Source of the DNA: Dysidea avara
Lineage: Eukaryota > Porifera > Demospongiae > Dictyoceratida > Dysideidae
Length of the DNA: 64,000 nt
Direction of reading: 5' to 3'
NCBI RefSeq assembly: GCF_963678975.1
Contig: NC_089281.1
Coordinates: 24,904,765-24,968,764, forward strand
The first letter of the stretch is position 1; every line of letters starts with the position of its first letter. The translations under genes were made by a program, and so were the position numbers. This document shows positions 12,363 through 25,600 of this stretch, piece by piece. The notes under the pieces were generated by a model, which saw nothing but the letters and a program-made list of their open reading frames with translations, was not told the origin of the DNA and searched no databases.

Positions 12363-15300
12363 ATGTCGTGTGAAGATATAACTACAGATTTGCTGGAGCA
12401 ATTGAGAGTGAGTGTCTTAAGCTACCGTTTGCGTTAAATCAATAATGACTAAAAGGGGAGTGTACGCTACCTCGGGGAACTACTCTAGTATTGCCTTCCA
12501 GTGGATTTATAGCGATCATTAACATGGGAAGGGTCCAGGTTATTTGAACCTCGTGTGTTTGCCGCCAAAACAACTAAATCATCGAATTCTCAGCTTCGAT
12601 GCTGTGTAGCTTAAATGCTGTGTGTTCCATTTTTTGCAGGAATTTAAGGATGCTTGTATTAAGATCAGAGACTCTTTAGTAGCAGGACACGAGGAGACAA
12701 CCACCAGCCCTCGTAAACTTAGTTGTGTTGAAGAGACAAACGGTAAAGTTAGCAATTTCTTTCGCTACTGTTCGTCTGGGACGCCTTCCCCAGTTGCCTG
12801 CAATTCAGTAGAAGTCCCAGAAGGCTTCTGGGAGGAATATGGACCACATAAACAATGGCCAAGCAGCACTGGAACCTTCCCATTAGCTCCACTAGAAGAA
12901 GAAGCATACAGAGTACAATTCTATAAGACAGAACACTGGAACTATTATGTGGAAGATGAAACAGATGTTGGACCTTGCTTGCTGTCTATCAAACAAGAAG
13001 AACAGGAAACAAGAACGTTATTCAGGTCAGCTGTGGTAACTATCAGTGAATTATATTAAATTAAATTGCCTCATTACAGGGTGATTGTTCGCTCCCCTGA
13101 TTACTATGTTCATGGGCTGTTGTTACCTAGCAACCTGTCTGCTAACCGTTACGATAAGGATGATATTGTCAGCTCCTTGGGGAAAGAGATGAGTTTCACA
13201 TCTTTGTTTAGATATGCTGATAAGCCAAATTTGCCAGAAGAAATCTTGGAACTAGATGAGGTAAAAACATCTGTACAAACAGCTGGATTATTTAACATAA
13301 CCAGCTATGACAATGCAAACTACTGTTCAAAGCTAGCTTAGGTAATTTGCTAACAAAAAGCATTACAAACTAGACCAAATGACTTTGAAGTCCAAACTGT
13401 TATCAATTGCTAGCACCTGCTGTTTGCATAGTGCAATTTTGCCAGCAGGGTGGTATGATTTCATCATTTAACATGTGCTTGTGTTGCTGCTGTTCCAGGC
13501 ATTCTTGAAGAATACACTGAAGGTCGGTGCCCTTTTGGTGCGACCTGGACAGAACAGTGAAGAAGCAATGCTAGGAAATCAACACATTCCTGGTGGACCA
13601 TTTGATGAGTTATTAAAACTACTCGGTGATCGAGTTGCTCTTAAAGGATTCAACCGTTTTCTCGGCGGTCTGGATGCACACAGCAATTTAACTGGCAAAG
13701 AATCAGTATTTACAGAATTTAAGGGAATTGAAATCATGTTTCATGTGTCTACGTTACTGCCTTATAGTGACCACGACCAACAACAAGTGAGAAGTGACAC
13801 ATGTGTACACACAAACACACACACTAAACAAAACAGCTTATATGTACAGTAAGTGAATAAGGTGTATATGTTATGGCATATAATGTTTACAAACTTGAAA
13901 GGCTTAAGACTATAGAGTATATACACCATGTGTAAGCAGAACTCATATTGAATGTACACACTTCTACAAAAGAAGGGTATGTTTTTAGTGCCTGTTTACC
14001 CTAGGCTCATCTTTCCCTTTACAAGGAGACCTCATGAATGATATTTTACATGTTTAAATGTGTCCTTATTTGGTTACACAATGGCTCACTGTTGATGCAT
14101 GGGTCCCTAGTGCTGTAACTGCTAGAGGCATTATTGAAGTCTTAGCAAAGTGTTTATGTGTACTGTGAGCGGCAGTTGATATTGGTTTAGGTAGTTTGTA
14201 GATGTTGAGTAATGACTTCCAAATTAATTAGCTCAATAGGTCAATAGCTATATAGCCATACTTATTAAAAAAAAATTTATCCATGTCTGTCTGCAGTAGT
14301 ACAGTGATTTTATCCTTTTGGTCACGTACATCTAACTTTTTGCAATTCTCAGTTATTCATATATCTATATCAACTGAATGGTCACTACAAAATTAATTTG
14401 AAATGTAGCTACTTTAGCTCACAGTCCACAAGACCACCATTCTAAAATCCAGTCAATTTTAAATTGAATGTTCAACTGTACTGTACATAACTATGTAAGC
14501 AACATATTCGATTAGTCATTAGGTGTTGTAGCAGCCCCATATGTTAACATGTGTACAGTGTTGTAGTGTTTACTGTTTGTGATGATGTGCTGTGTTAAAA
14601 CTGACTGTGTAATGAGGGTAAACACAATGCACATTTTAGTCTGTTTAATGCCATATGTTTAGTGTGCATGTGTGTGTCATCATTACTATGTTTTATGCAC
14701 ACAGGTTAATCGTAAGAGACACATAGGAAATGACATCACTTGTTTAGTGTTCCTTGAGGGCCCTGACTGTCACTTTAATCCACTGTGGATCAGATCCCAT
14801 TTTCTACACTGCTTCATCGTCGTCCAGCTACTGTCAGAGACCACAAGTGAAGGATTGCCTCTCTATAGGGTGAGGAATAGTAGTAATAATAGTGACTGGT
14901 GATTTCGTGTGTGTAGTGTGTTTGTATCCTGCATGTGTATTGCTACCTGGTCCCTACAGTGTAAATGTTTACTTTGCTATGCTTCACTTCAACTATCTTT
15001 ACACCAACTATCACATCATAATGTTTGATGCATAAGAAGTAGCATATGTGATCCTCCCCCACAAACTACATTATTTTATGACCACACGTTAAAGGGTAGG
15101 AGTCTCACTCACTCTTGTTTTAATGTCACACCTCATGTCTGTGCTACAAGTACATGCATTACTTACTTTGTTTGACCACGAAGAGTATTTCCTGCATGCC
15201 ACATAAGACAGTCGTGTGAATAAACAAGCTTCCAAAATTTTAATTCATGTTTACTTGTATTAATTCAATGCTTCAATACAAACTCTTGGGTCTAATGCCA

Positions 15301-15809
15301 GGAATTGTTTATACACTGGGTCAATATAGTAGATAAAAATTCTGACTTCTATACAGATAAAGTAACAAGCAGAATGGTGCAGTTAGTTATGTTGTTAGTT
15401 GCACAAATCCTGCTACAGTAGCATAATTAAAGGCTTAAAGCACCGCCACAAAGAATTTAGCATGAGGATGTGCATCAAGAGGCTAATACAGCACAAGGTA
15501 AAGCCCGGGTTTTTCTGTTTAGATACAGTTCTATATAGTTTTGTCCTTATTTGGTGTGAATTATTACTTTATGTAGGTTAGCACAATATCAAGAAACCAT
15601 GTTCCTTTCTTTGATCCTGAATTGAGACATTATGATACATTTCCAGCTGGTCCGTTATTCCGGGATTTTCTTCTTACCAAGATCATCAATAGTGACAGGT
15701 CCTGTTACTATGCCCCCAAGTTCTTACGCCTGACGGTATGTAATGAGGATATGTATAGTCTAAGACCACTTGTGTGTGTGCTTAAATATAAGTATATAGT
15801 AGCTTATGT

Positions 15810-15883
<74 letters not shown>

Positions 15884-18800
15884 GCACAAGCACAATCTGT
15901 GCTTCTTGTCTGTGTACAGAGCCGTACAAGACTTCAGCTAATGTCTGAGTTTGTGAGCACATTAAGTGATAAGACAGAGAAGAGTGCTGCGCACAATGCT
16001 GGCAGGTTAGTGAAGCAATGTTGCAGCTGTGACAATAGCACTTTTATTCTATTTAATTGATTTAGACGTGGCAGCTGGATACCTAATGGAGCTGTCAGGT
16101 GTGTGTATGCTCATTATGATGGTCTTTCATTGTAATAATTATTAATGTATAGACCTCCGAGTAGTTTTACTGACAGTGTTAAGGATAATTACGATAACTC
16201 AGATCGGTTAGCAGATGATCTCACCTCAGCTTTGTGCAGTAAGGACCTCATGGACACAACCTTCTTAGTAGGTGAGGAACTATTTGGTGCTAAGAACAGC
16301 AGTCAACCATCAGTGACTTTCATACCAAATTCTGTTCTTGTCAAAGATCCATTTTAGTAGTACAAATTACCATAGATAATAGAGTAAAAGGGATAGGAAA
16401 TGCAAGCGATTTCCAGTTTGATTTCCGTTACACGTGACTTGAAAGGACAAGACAGTTTTGTGCTCAAGCATGGTAATTAGTGTTCTAAGCAGCGTAAATA
16501 GTAATCCAACAGACTACAGCAAGTATTTAGGCCTTTGTGAAAGATTTTGGCGAGAGAATTCAGACCGTAGATTTTGTAACAAAACGTATCGCATTAACTG
16601 TAATTGTTACACGCTGTCATACTTTCGCTCATAGTACCTTCGTGCCTCGTCCATACCACTTCTTTTATAGCCGGTTCCACTTTCGAATCTTGTGGTAAGC
16701 TAGGCGTGTCACCAACACAGTCTTTTACCGTTGCGTTGTACTGCAAGGTGGTTTAAACTTTTGGTTAAAAATGGAAGATACTTAGTCGTTTCTTCAAGCA
16801 ACAGTTCCTGTTTTGCTCTGATATTTCCTCTGGTTCCCTCTGTTAAATGGTAAGGAATAGGTTTATCACAGTTAAAAGGATAGAATATATTTACGAAGAA
16901 AGTAAAGTGGTTTAAAGTAATTTTTGGGCCGTTTTTTAAACTTTCAATCTCCTTTAATTTTGCGCGTAACTTTCTTAAGGGTTGGTACCATCCTAGTTCC
17001 CTCGATAACTTACTTGAGTTCACTGTAACGAAGTTTCACAGTCGTTGGTTACAAAATTCTGTCGTTACAACAATTTGTTTCTCTTTGATACAAGCGCAGC
17101 AAGCGTAACGAATATGTTCGTGACGTAATACACGGAATTCCAATAGAAATGCACGAATTTTGTGATGTCACATTGTTGCGTTTCCTATCCCTTTTAAGTA
17201 TTCTATTATCTATGAAATTACTCAATACAGAAGCGAATAATGACCTCAACTGTACATATAACTATGTACTAGTATGTAGTGTCTTTAGTTCTCTGTATTT
17301 CATAGCTGTGATAGTTTACTAGCTAGTTTTATACAGGTGATTTATGTTTTACAGGACCAAGCCGTGTTAAGATGTACGGGGTTAGGGCAATTCTGGCTTG
17401 TCGCAGTAGGTAAGTGATCGTGTTTCTAAAATTCTGTAACTTGAATGTAATTGTTTAGCGAATATAACTTGAAAGACATCCTGTTTAATTTTAATGTGCA
17501 CTCTATTATTAACAAAGCTTTGCTGACTAAATTTTCAGTATCAAAATGTTTCAAAGACTGAATCAGCTACTCAAAAAGTCTCTAACAGGTTAATAACTTT
17601 TCAACTCCCTTATTAGATGCCATATAAGGCTTAACTGTCTTTCAAATATCAAAGCATACCATTACTATAAACAGCACATACCTTAGCCTTACAATTTTAC
17701 TTCATCAGTTTCTGTTGTTCCACTGTTGTAGTGTGATGGGTAAATTGTTCATGGATGGCGTACAACATTGGAACATACCATCATCTACACGTCGTTCAGT
17801 TAGCCCCTGTAATAATCCTCGCTCCTCAACACTGAAGAAGAGACACAGTACAGGGGAACCATTTGAGTATGCATCAGGATTTGATGAGCCACGATCACAA
17901 CCCAGCGAACCAGTAAGAATGTGTGCGTGCATGCGTACTCTCCCAAGAAGATTTGCTACTACTAGCTCTTAGCACCTGAGTAGTGCACAGGTGTTACACT
18001 ACTTCATTGGCAAAAGCTTTTTTATTTATTTAGTGTGTATGTGCTGACTGAAATTTGATACCTATATATGTAACTGTACACTATTTCTCCACTACAGTAC
18101 ACAGTTGATAATATTGAAGAGTATGTGTTTCGTGAGCTACTATGTTACTTCATGACTGGCTCTTGCACTATTCAGCCATCCAATGTGGTTGGACTGGGTT
18201 GTGCTGCTGAATACTTTGATGTGCCCGACTTGCGGCAAGCTTGTCTGGATCACCTGATCCGCTGTCTCTCCAGCAATATATTGTGTCAGCTGCTCAATCA
18301 ACTAGAGAAGCACCTCACTTGTCAGACTGCCAAGAACATGTTGTTTACAGTAAGACTAGAGTAATACACACACACATGTATCATCTTTGATGTGATGAAA
18401 CCTGTTTGAATGCACTCAGTTGTTACAATGTTTTTTTTTCTTAGTTAGGTAGCTTTATTAGATAGGTAAATTTTACCTGGTCAGCCATGGGAATGAAGCA
18501 AGTGGCTACATATAGGCAAACTGCTTTATACATTAAGGGCCCTGTTGAGGGGTTGTCAAATGTCAAGTACATTACATATGTTTGTAGGCTTGTGTCAGTG
18601 ACCTGATTAAAGTTTACATTTTTGCCTTACCTTAGAGAAAGTGTAACAACAGTTGAATCCTTTTTGCTTCAATCTCAGCAACTACATACCCAGCTAGATG
18701 TATTGACCACAACTGGTTTTGGTTGTCTCCAATGATCTTAGTCAATAAGTGGCTTGTAAAGATCAAAGCTTTGCATGTATGACATTCCTAATGAATACTT

Positions 18801-20922
18801 ATTCTCAGATTTATAGGAATTATGAATTTACACACTGGGGCACTCTAGTTGTTTTTTTTGCTAATTAGTCAGGTTGTCTTGATGTCTACATGGGTGTTAG
18901 TTTAGTGTGTGTGGACTGTGTAATCATTGTGTTCTTAATTCCCACATCAATAGATACTGCAGTTTGCGGACAACAATGCTGAGAAAATGTTGAAGTCACG
19001 AGATTTCCTCAACTTATCTGAACACATGTTACTAGTGGTGATGCAACGCAATATCCAGGTGAGCCCCACCCATTCTACTAGCTGTGTATCACCTCGCAAT
19101 ACACAATAATAGGCTACTGAGATATTGAAGGTGAAGGCATTATTGGCATGGGCAGAACTAAATACAGCACAAGGTGAATACACTTTGTGCATGTGTTTTG
19201 AGATATACCTTCTGCTTATTCAATAATCACATTAACCTATGCCAGTTTGAATGGTTAACTATACACAGTGAAAGGATGTATCCATTCACTGTACTGGGAC
19301 TAGTGTAAACTAAAATACCTTTCCCAACCACCTAAAGTGATTCATTATAATTATGACCATCACTTTGTCCTCAATGTCTTGTCTTTTGTATAGGCCTGTG
19401 TCAATTATGCCAGCTTAACACTAAAGCATAATAAGCTGCAGTGCTATGCTAGCATATTAGCTGAATATTTCAAACTATTCGGAGATTAATTCCATGAAAA
19501 TAATTATATTGATACTCCCTAATAGAGCAGTCAGTGGAACTGCAATAGTGTACTCAAATATGCATTGTACATAGCTCCATAGATCGATACTCTTGTAGTG
19601 AAATACTCATTAAGTAATTAAAATGTTCCAAGGAAATGCAAGCATAATGGGAAAAGTGAAATATCCATTACGCTTCGTTGTCAGCTATGTTCAATCAAGA
19701 ACTGTTCGAAAAGCACCTCTGCAATCAAAGTAGCCACTATGAAAAATATGGACGATTTCCGTTACAAAGGGAAGTCGTCATGTGCTATCGCTAAATTGAC
19801 ACCTTTTGTTGTCAGCAAAGATGAGCGGGACACAAAGGAGGACACTGGTAAGTCCATGAAGAATGCATTGTACGTACTGCGGTATGCCAAAAAACATGTG
19901 TACAGCTGAAGCACCATCAAACAGTGAAAAAATCATAGCCTTAGCCGTTATCAAGTTACCTTTGTCTGAAAGCATCAGTTCAGTCACTAGAAAATTTCAT
20001 TTAATATTTTTTTTAAAAAACTCCATAGCAACTTGTTGAATGTTAATCTAAAGGCTTTATTGGGCTTAGTTTTACCTAACCAATACTGCCTCATTGTCGT
20101 CAGGGAAAGGTGAGGCTAGTTTTTGGGTGATGTTTTTTCATGAACCACACCCAAACCCTACTATACAGTACTATCATCAGGAGCTCGATGAGCTCCTGCT
20201 ATTGTACTGTATGGTAAAGTGAAGAGCTGGCTAATCAAGTGAATATATAGACTGCTAAATGGCTATGTTATGCTGTATCATTTCTGTCTTTTGATGTGAG
20301 CTGACTGGCAATGTGTGGTGTTTTACAAAAGAAGATGGACAGATACATTAGTATAATATTAGTAGTGCTACCATTGTTGTGAACTACACTGATGTTTTGT
20401 GATAATGTACAACATTTTTATGTCTTGTGATATGAATTTAAAAATATATATTTCTGTGGTTTTAAGTCAGCCATGAAACACAAAAAAAAGCAAGCGAGTC
20501 CAGCAGTCAGTATCAAATTCTGACCTTTCAGAGGTTAAATACTCTAATAGAACAGTCGCTATTTCAATCACTCTAGTAACACATATACGTATGTCTACTA
20601 ACTTACAGCAGATACTTTATAATGACTACATATTCTGCCTTATGTGTACGTTCTATAATGGGATGGCTATTGCCTTAGAAAGTTTTGGAGGCTTAAATTT
20701 TGTTGCCTTTACAATAATAGGAAGTTAGTACATGTTTAAAATAACCTTTTCACAGGTCGAAATCGGCAGAAGACACTACAGCCATTACTGAAGAACATTC
20801 AACTACAACTCATTTCAGCACAAGACCTCATGAAAATTGTTGTACCCAGTGGATTGTTCTCTTCTGATAAAGTCATGGAGGCATTGGCATACCAGGCTGA
20901 CCCGACTGCATTTGACAGCTAA
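12363..20922 (+). CDS. RAP1GAP-like Rap GTPase-activating protein fused to BTB-BACK module
   Basis: Exons: 12363-12407, 12640-13025, 13080-13260, 13499-13786, 14705-14869, 15577-15735, 15920-16005, 16066-16098, 16153-16271, 17355-17409, 17732-17912, 18098-18349, 18954-19058, 19113-19173, 20756-20922. All are in phase, giving 760 residues. Residues about 75-420 follow human RAP1GAP block by block: FWEEY, HWNYY, KVGALLVRPGQNSEEA, FLGGLDA, IEIMFHVSTLLPY, the catalytic KRHIGNDI (N309 is the expected catalytic asparagine), FDPELRHYDTF and FRDFLLTKIIN. This half should stimulate GTP hydrolysis on Rap. A linker leads to a BTB domain (DTTFLVG, YGVRAILACRS, MGKLF from about residue 480, interrupted by a Ser/Arg-rich insert 535-565, then VFRELLCYFMTG), and a BACK-like helical region to the end. 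BTB-BACK proteins often recruit CUL3. The acceptor of exon 7 lies 37 nt after a (CA)36 tract. Confidence 0.88.
15811..15882. repeat. (CA)36 microsatellite
   Basis: Uninterrupted CA dinucleotides over 72 bp in intron 6 of the RAP1GAP-BTB gene, ending 37 nt before the splice acceptor of exon 7. The Thr-His frames through it are artefacts. Confidence 0.95.
16371..17214. mobile_element. 844-bp non-autonomous DNA transposon with 7-bp target duplication
   Basis: Left end CATAGATAATAGAGTA then AAAGGGATAGGAAATGC; the right end is the matching inverted repeat (about 40 bp, imperfect). AAATTAC flanks both sides (16364-16370 and 17215-17221). It lies in intron 9 of the RAP1GAP-BTB gene. Two open frames of 104 and 66 codons on the minus strand carry no motif I recognise. 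Superfamily uncertain. Confidence 0.8.
19655..20165 (+). repeat. R1 dispersed repeat, copy A
   Basis: Shares with copies at 30610, 43060 and 47400 the block AAGAACTGTTCGAAAAGCAC, the block GGGACACAAAGGAGGACACT and a 3' block reading TGAGGCTNGTTTTTGGGTGA. It lacks the 5' hairpin part. It sits in intron 14 of the RAP1GAP-BTB gene. Confidence 0.75.
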
Positions 20923-22614
20923 TTGCTACCAGCAGAGATCGTTTTTATCAGTGCATCCAGTTTTTTAAAACTTTCCTCAGGCTTTATATTATATATTCTC
21001 ATCTGTACAATGAAATTTTATTATTAATACTATTTTTAATTTTTAATCCTATATTTCATTTCAGTCATTCTACTTGTACGTTGTTGTGTTCTCATGTTAC
21101 AGTACAGATTAGCCTAAATACGGTATAGAATGTTGGATATCATTAAGAAGAAAATCATAATGAGTAAAACCATTTTTTCAAGTCAAGATACTCTAATAGA
21201 GCAGTCACACACTTTAATCTTCAACTTCTGACTAAGCAATCTTACCGTAGCTTTCCAACCTAGCATTGTTGCTTCACAATCTTTGTTAAACATTATGGTT
21301 GATATGAAAATTTGAGAGTAAAGGATTTGGGAACAATAAAAACATTCAAAAAAGAATGAGGAAAACTGAGCATACATAATTCCCTCAAGTCTACACTTGG
21401 AATTTTTCTATACATTCTCATGCTGTAAATCAATCACTGTAAGCAGCCGTAACACTCCACCATGGTCAACTACCACTTTGCACCCAGACCAAGGAATTCG
21501 GATAAGTGGATGGCACATTATATTATGTAGTAATGATTGTAACAATGATAAGGAGAGGCTCTTTTGATGGTACATACACCATTGAGAGAATTGTACAGTA
21601 GGAGCAGGAATTATTGAATTTTACATCAATTGATACTATCAGTAAAGAATAGTGACAATGTCCAAGTAAACAATATACCAAAGCTATTATGTCCATAGAA
21701 TAAATAGTGGATTCTAGATTTGTAAGAACAATGCATAACACAAATAAATAGCCATTGTAATGTGCATAGCATTGCTGAACTAGTGATAACCTAGCGTATA
21801 GTTATTCAGCCAGCTGACATAGAAACTACAAGTTGAAGCAGAGACCTCCCTTGTTTCATTGCTGCTTTTTATTTCTGATCAAAATGTAAAACTGATTTTC
21901 CTTACACACCTGTTAGTTTACTTTTTGTAACATATTCCTGGTGAAACATCACATTAAAGGAAAGAATGGTACCAGACACATAATGAGTGTACAACTGAAT
22001 ACATGTCCCAGTTATCAATTACTCAAACACTAAGTGGTCATTCCATATTGTTTTCAGCCATGTTCCACCATTACACAAAGAACAGTATGAGCAGCACCTC
22101 GGTAATCAACCCATGGAAATTAAAACACTGAAGCCATGATGTAATATTTCTATGTCATAGTGGAGAAAGAAATGGCACACAAAGGGAGAACAAAATAAGG
22201 TATGCATTGTTGTTGCTGTAGTTGGCTAAAGGCATGTCTAGGCCAACAACACATCAAACAGTGAAGAAACCAAGCCCGTGGCTTCAACCTTACAATAGTT
22301 GAGTTATGCTTGCAGTTAATGTTTAGCATAAAATTTATTAAACAAATTAGTACAAACTTGTTAGAGGGTTATGAAGGAAAACTGAGTGGGTGATAGCTTA
22401 AGTTGGGCAAGAAAGCCCCAAACCTCCAAGATCCCTAATATACATTACTACCATACTGCATAATCAATACAGGAATTATGATTTAAAAATACATGTAATT
22501 TATACATGTTCACAAGAGAAGTATAGCACAAAATGATGATCTTAGCGTAACCTGTATGGAATTTTGGACAGAGAACATATGAAGGGTATACACTACAACA
22601 ATATAAGTGAATGT
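20923..22614. other. Convergent intergenic region
   Basis: Lies between the 3' ends of the RAP1GAP-BTB gene and the CCCH-SRI gene. It holds one copy of the recurring motif on the minus strand (21183-21206) and R1 copy B. No coding exon was seen. Confidence 0.6.
21843..22445 (+). repeat. R1 dispersed repeat, copy B
   Basis: Starts with the GACCTCCCTTGTTTC block seen at the right arm of the foldback at 43031-43142, continues with TTACTTTTTGTAACATATT and a CCAAACCTCCAAGATCCCTA 3' end. More diverged than copies C and D. Confidence 0.65.
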
Positions 22615-25600
22615 TCATAGCTGCGTTTCCTGTGTTAGACAGAGTTTAGAGTCCAAGTCTTTAGAGTAAACAGTGAATTGTGAAAACAGGTGGTCTACAC
22701 TAGTATGTAATTCTTGTGCCATTTGAGCGGTCACCTTCCAGGGGCCACTACTCATCGATTCAATTTTTTTACTATACTTCTTGTACAAGACAACAGCTAG
22801 GTGGGTAAAATCTTCCTGCAGAAAAAGAGGAAACAGTGTTTAAGCAATTAGAAAATCAACCATTAAATAACAATCTGTTAATACTAAAGTTATACACTGA
22901 AACCTCAACACCTCTGTAATCCAGAATACCTCCATAATCTGACATTTGTTTGTATCCCCCCTCCCCCAAAAAAAGACTTTCTAAGTAATAGTACTTCAAT
23001 AATCCGGCATCCTTGCTAATCTAACACAATTTTCTTATCTCATTGAGTGTCGGATTATAGAGGTTTCACTGTACCATTATACAGAATTATAAACCCACGA
23101 CGAATTCAATTACATGGCAAGTAATCTTCTTTACGTGAAGGTAGTACTTTAGACGCTGGCAGATTGTCTGTGCTACATTGTGACGAAATTCTGTCTTCAT
23201 ATCATGATGTGACACCACCTGGTCACTACTCCTGGTGGTCATATACCTTGATGAGACTGCAGTCGTCTTTGGGATATGAACTCTCTTTAGTGGCTGCTGA
23301 AAAATAAAATATCAGAGTGAAACTTCACCATGCAATACAAAACACTATCATTAGTTGCCAAATATATGTGACTAGCCTATTGTGGTGAGTAGTTTTAGAA
23401 TTATACCACTAGACAGTAGGAAGAACAAGGAAATCGATTTGTACAGCAACTATACTGAAAACAAAACTATAGGCACTTACATTCACAGTCATAACTTCAA
23501 TTTGCATTGGTCTACAGCATTGGGATTTGACTTGCATATAATGTTCACCATCGATTGGCAAATCAACCTGTGGTCACTTGCGTATATAAGAAATGACGAT
23601 AAGTTTTATATCTACCGCATTGTGAACAACACGCATACCACTGGAGACATAAAAAAACAAAAACAAAAAGGGTTTTGAACTTTCCATTAGCAGGTGAATT
23701 AAGATGGTGTTAATCGATTTGAGTCTTGCTTCTCTGAGCATTGGCTTGACAAAAACCTTGCATATTTTTTCTTTGTAGTATGCATAATTTTACGTTTTAT
23801 AAATTTCATTTTTCTCAAAATGCATGCTTGCACAAACGAGGTAGGTTTTTGCTGAGATGAAACTTTGGTGATCAATTCCTTGGACACTACAGAGATATGT
23901 AATGCTGAGAAATAATGGAAGTTGTACAAACTAGGCAGGCTTTAGTTGAGACAGTCACATATGCATTGATAAGACATACAGTAGTTACTGTAAATGCTCA
24001 TTCTGCTGTGTGTGTGTGTGTGTGTGTGTGTGTTAGTTGTTGCACCTGTCTGTTTCTGAATGTGAGTAAACTAATTGGACCCAACCAACGATTCCAAGGC
24101 ATTGTTCCTGATGAATATCTTTGGCCAACATAAACCCACAACCCTTTGTGGTCCCTACTATTTAGTAATTACCATACCAATTACACAAAACAGTTACAAT
24201 CTTACTAGATTAACTGTACGCTTTCTGGTTTTTTTAGTTGGTGGTAAAGATGGTGGTTGGTCTTTATTTGACAGTTTGTTAAACACTTCCAAGTTTCCAA
24301 CATCCTTAGCAGCTGCTAACACTAGTTGGTGCAGTTCACCACTATCAGATGTGTTCCCTAGTGCTTGTAGTGTCTCCTGTGCTCCAGTTACATCCTTCTT
24401 AGCTAAACATGCTCTAACAAGTTTCCCAAGAACAGCATCTCGCTTCTCCTTCTCTGCAGGAACACTACTTGAGACCCATTGTGCTCTACACATCACTTTG
24501 ATAGCATCAGATGGTGTACCCACATGTAAACAGCATTCTACTGCCACCATTGCAATGACACAAGGACTCCACTTTCCTTGATTGCTTATGTAGTGAATGC
24601 CATGGTTGTGTAACAGAGATAGAATTTGAAAACCTATTTGCCATTTCTCCATTTGTACAGCATTCATCATTATCAGCACTCCAACTTGACTGATTAAGCT
24701 TTGTTCCTGTAATGTCAGTTCACTTTCTAACATCTGATTGCCATTGGCTTGGTGAAACTTCTTGAGACCGTCAATCAGGGCACCAAATGCAGCCCGAATA
24801 TCAGGTTGTGTCTCAATAGCTGAGGATATGGTCTGTATCAAGTTTACATCAATTGGCAATAGCAACTGTAGGATGCCTCCCAGAGATAGCCATTGTCCAT
24901 CCATGATTGACTTCTAAAAACACATAAATGTCAGTCAGTATTACATAACACTAGTCATGCACACCCACCCGCACACATAAATAAATTTATTTAACCCTTA
25001 AACCCGCAGAAAACTTTTTGGAAATGCGTGTTTACACAATATGGGCACGCATGGTGACACTAGGTGGGGTAACTTAATTCTTACACCCTACAATACACAT
25101 AGATTAAAAGTGTGTTCACTGGGCTACTTGGAGAAGATTAAATGAACACTGTAACTACAGTGGCTTACTTGTTATGAAGCGATGAACAGTGATAAGTTGT
25201 GTCTCCGTGTTTCAAAATTCTTGCCACATGTTTAATTTCAAATGTGGGTGTACTTGCGTGACTCATATATAGCCTAATAGAAAAGTTTAAGACGAATCGA
25301 TTGGAAGTTTTTGCAAGGTGATTGGAGCAACTATCATTGAGTTATCAACCATCTTGTAAGATATGTACAGGGTTTGCGTGTTTCCTTACTGAAAAGTTAT
25401 TTTCATGGCTAGTTTTGGCCTCACCATTTAGCATTAGGATAAAATCCTAGGTATCATCTTAATCCTTGTTACATTGCAAGTAGAATGACGTAAATTGCAT
25501 AGCCATAGGATGGACGCTTTGAAAGTTATAGCACTTTGTGCAAGGCATGCATATTTATTAAGTTTAAATCCAGTTTTCTGCATTATGAGGGGTTTAAGGG

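Noticed and set aside
15622..16060. Frames with Thr-His runs
   Set aside because: They read through the (CA)36 intronic tract; only 15622-15735 and 15920-16005 are coding.
24194..24206. Stop codon ending the CCCH gene as VNLVRL
   Set aside because: A GTAAGA donor precedes it and the next exon at 23296 continues in phase, so I treat it as intronic; this remains the main uncertainty of that gene.
24075..24581. 168-codon plus-strand frame
   Set aside because: Antisense shadow of the 708-nt exon of the CCCH-SRI gene, whose reading is supported by phase and splice sites.
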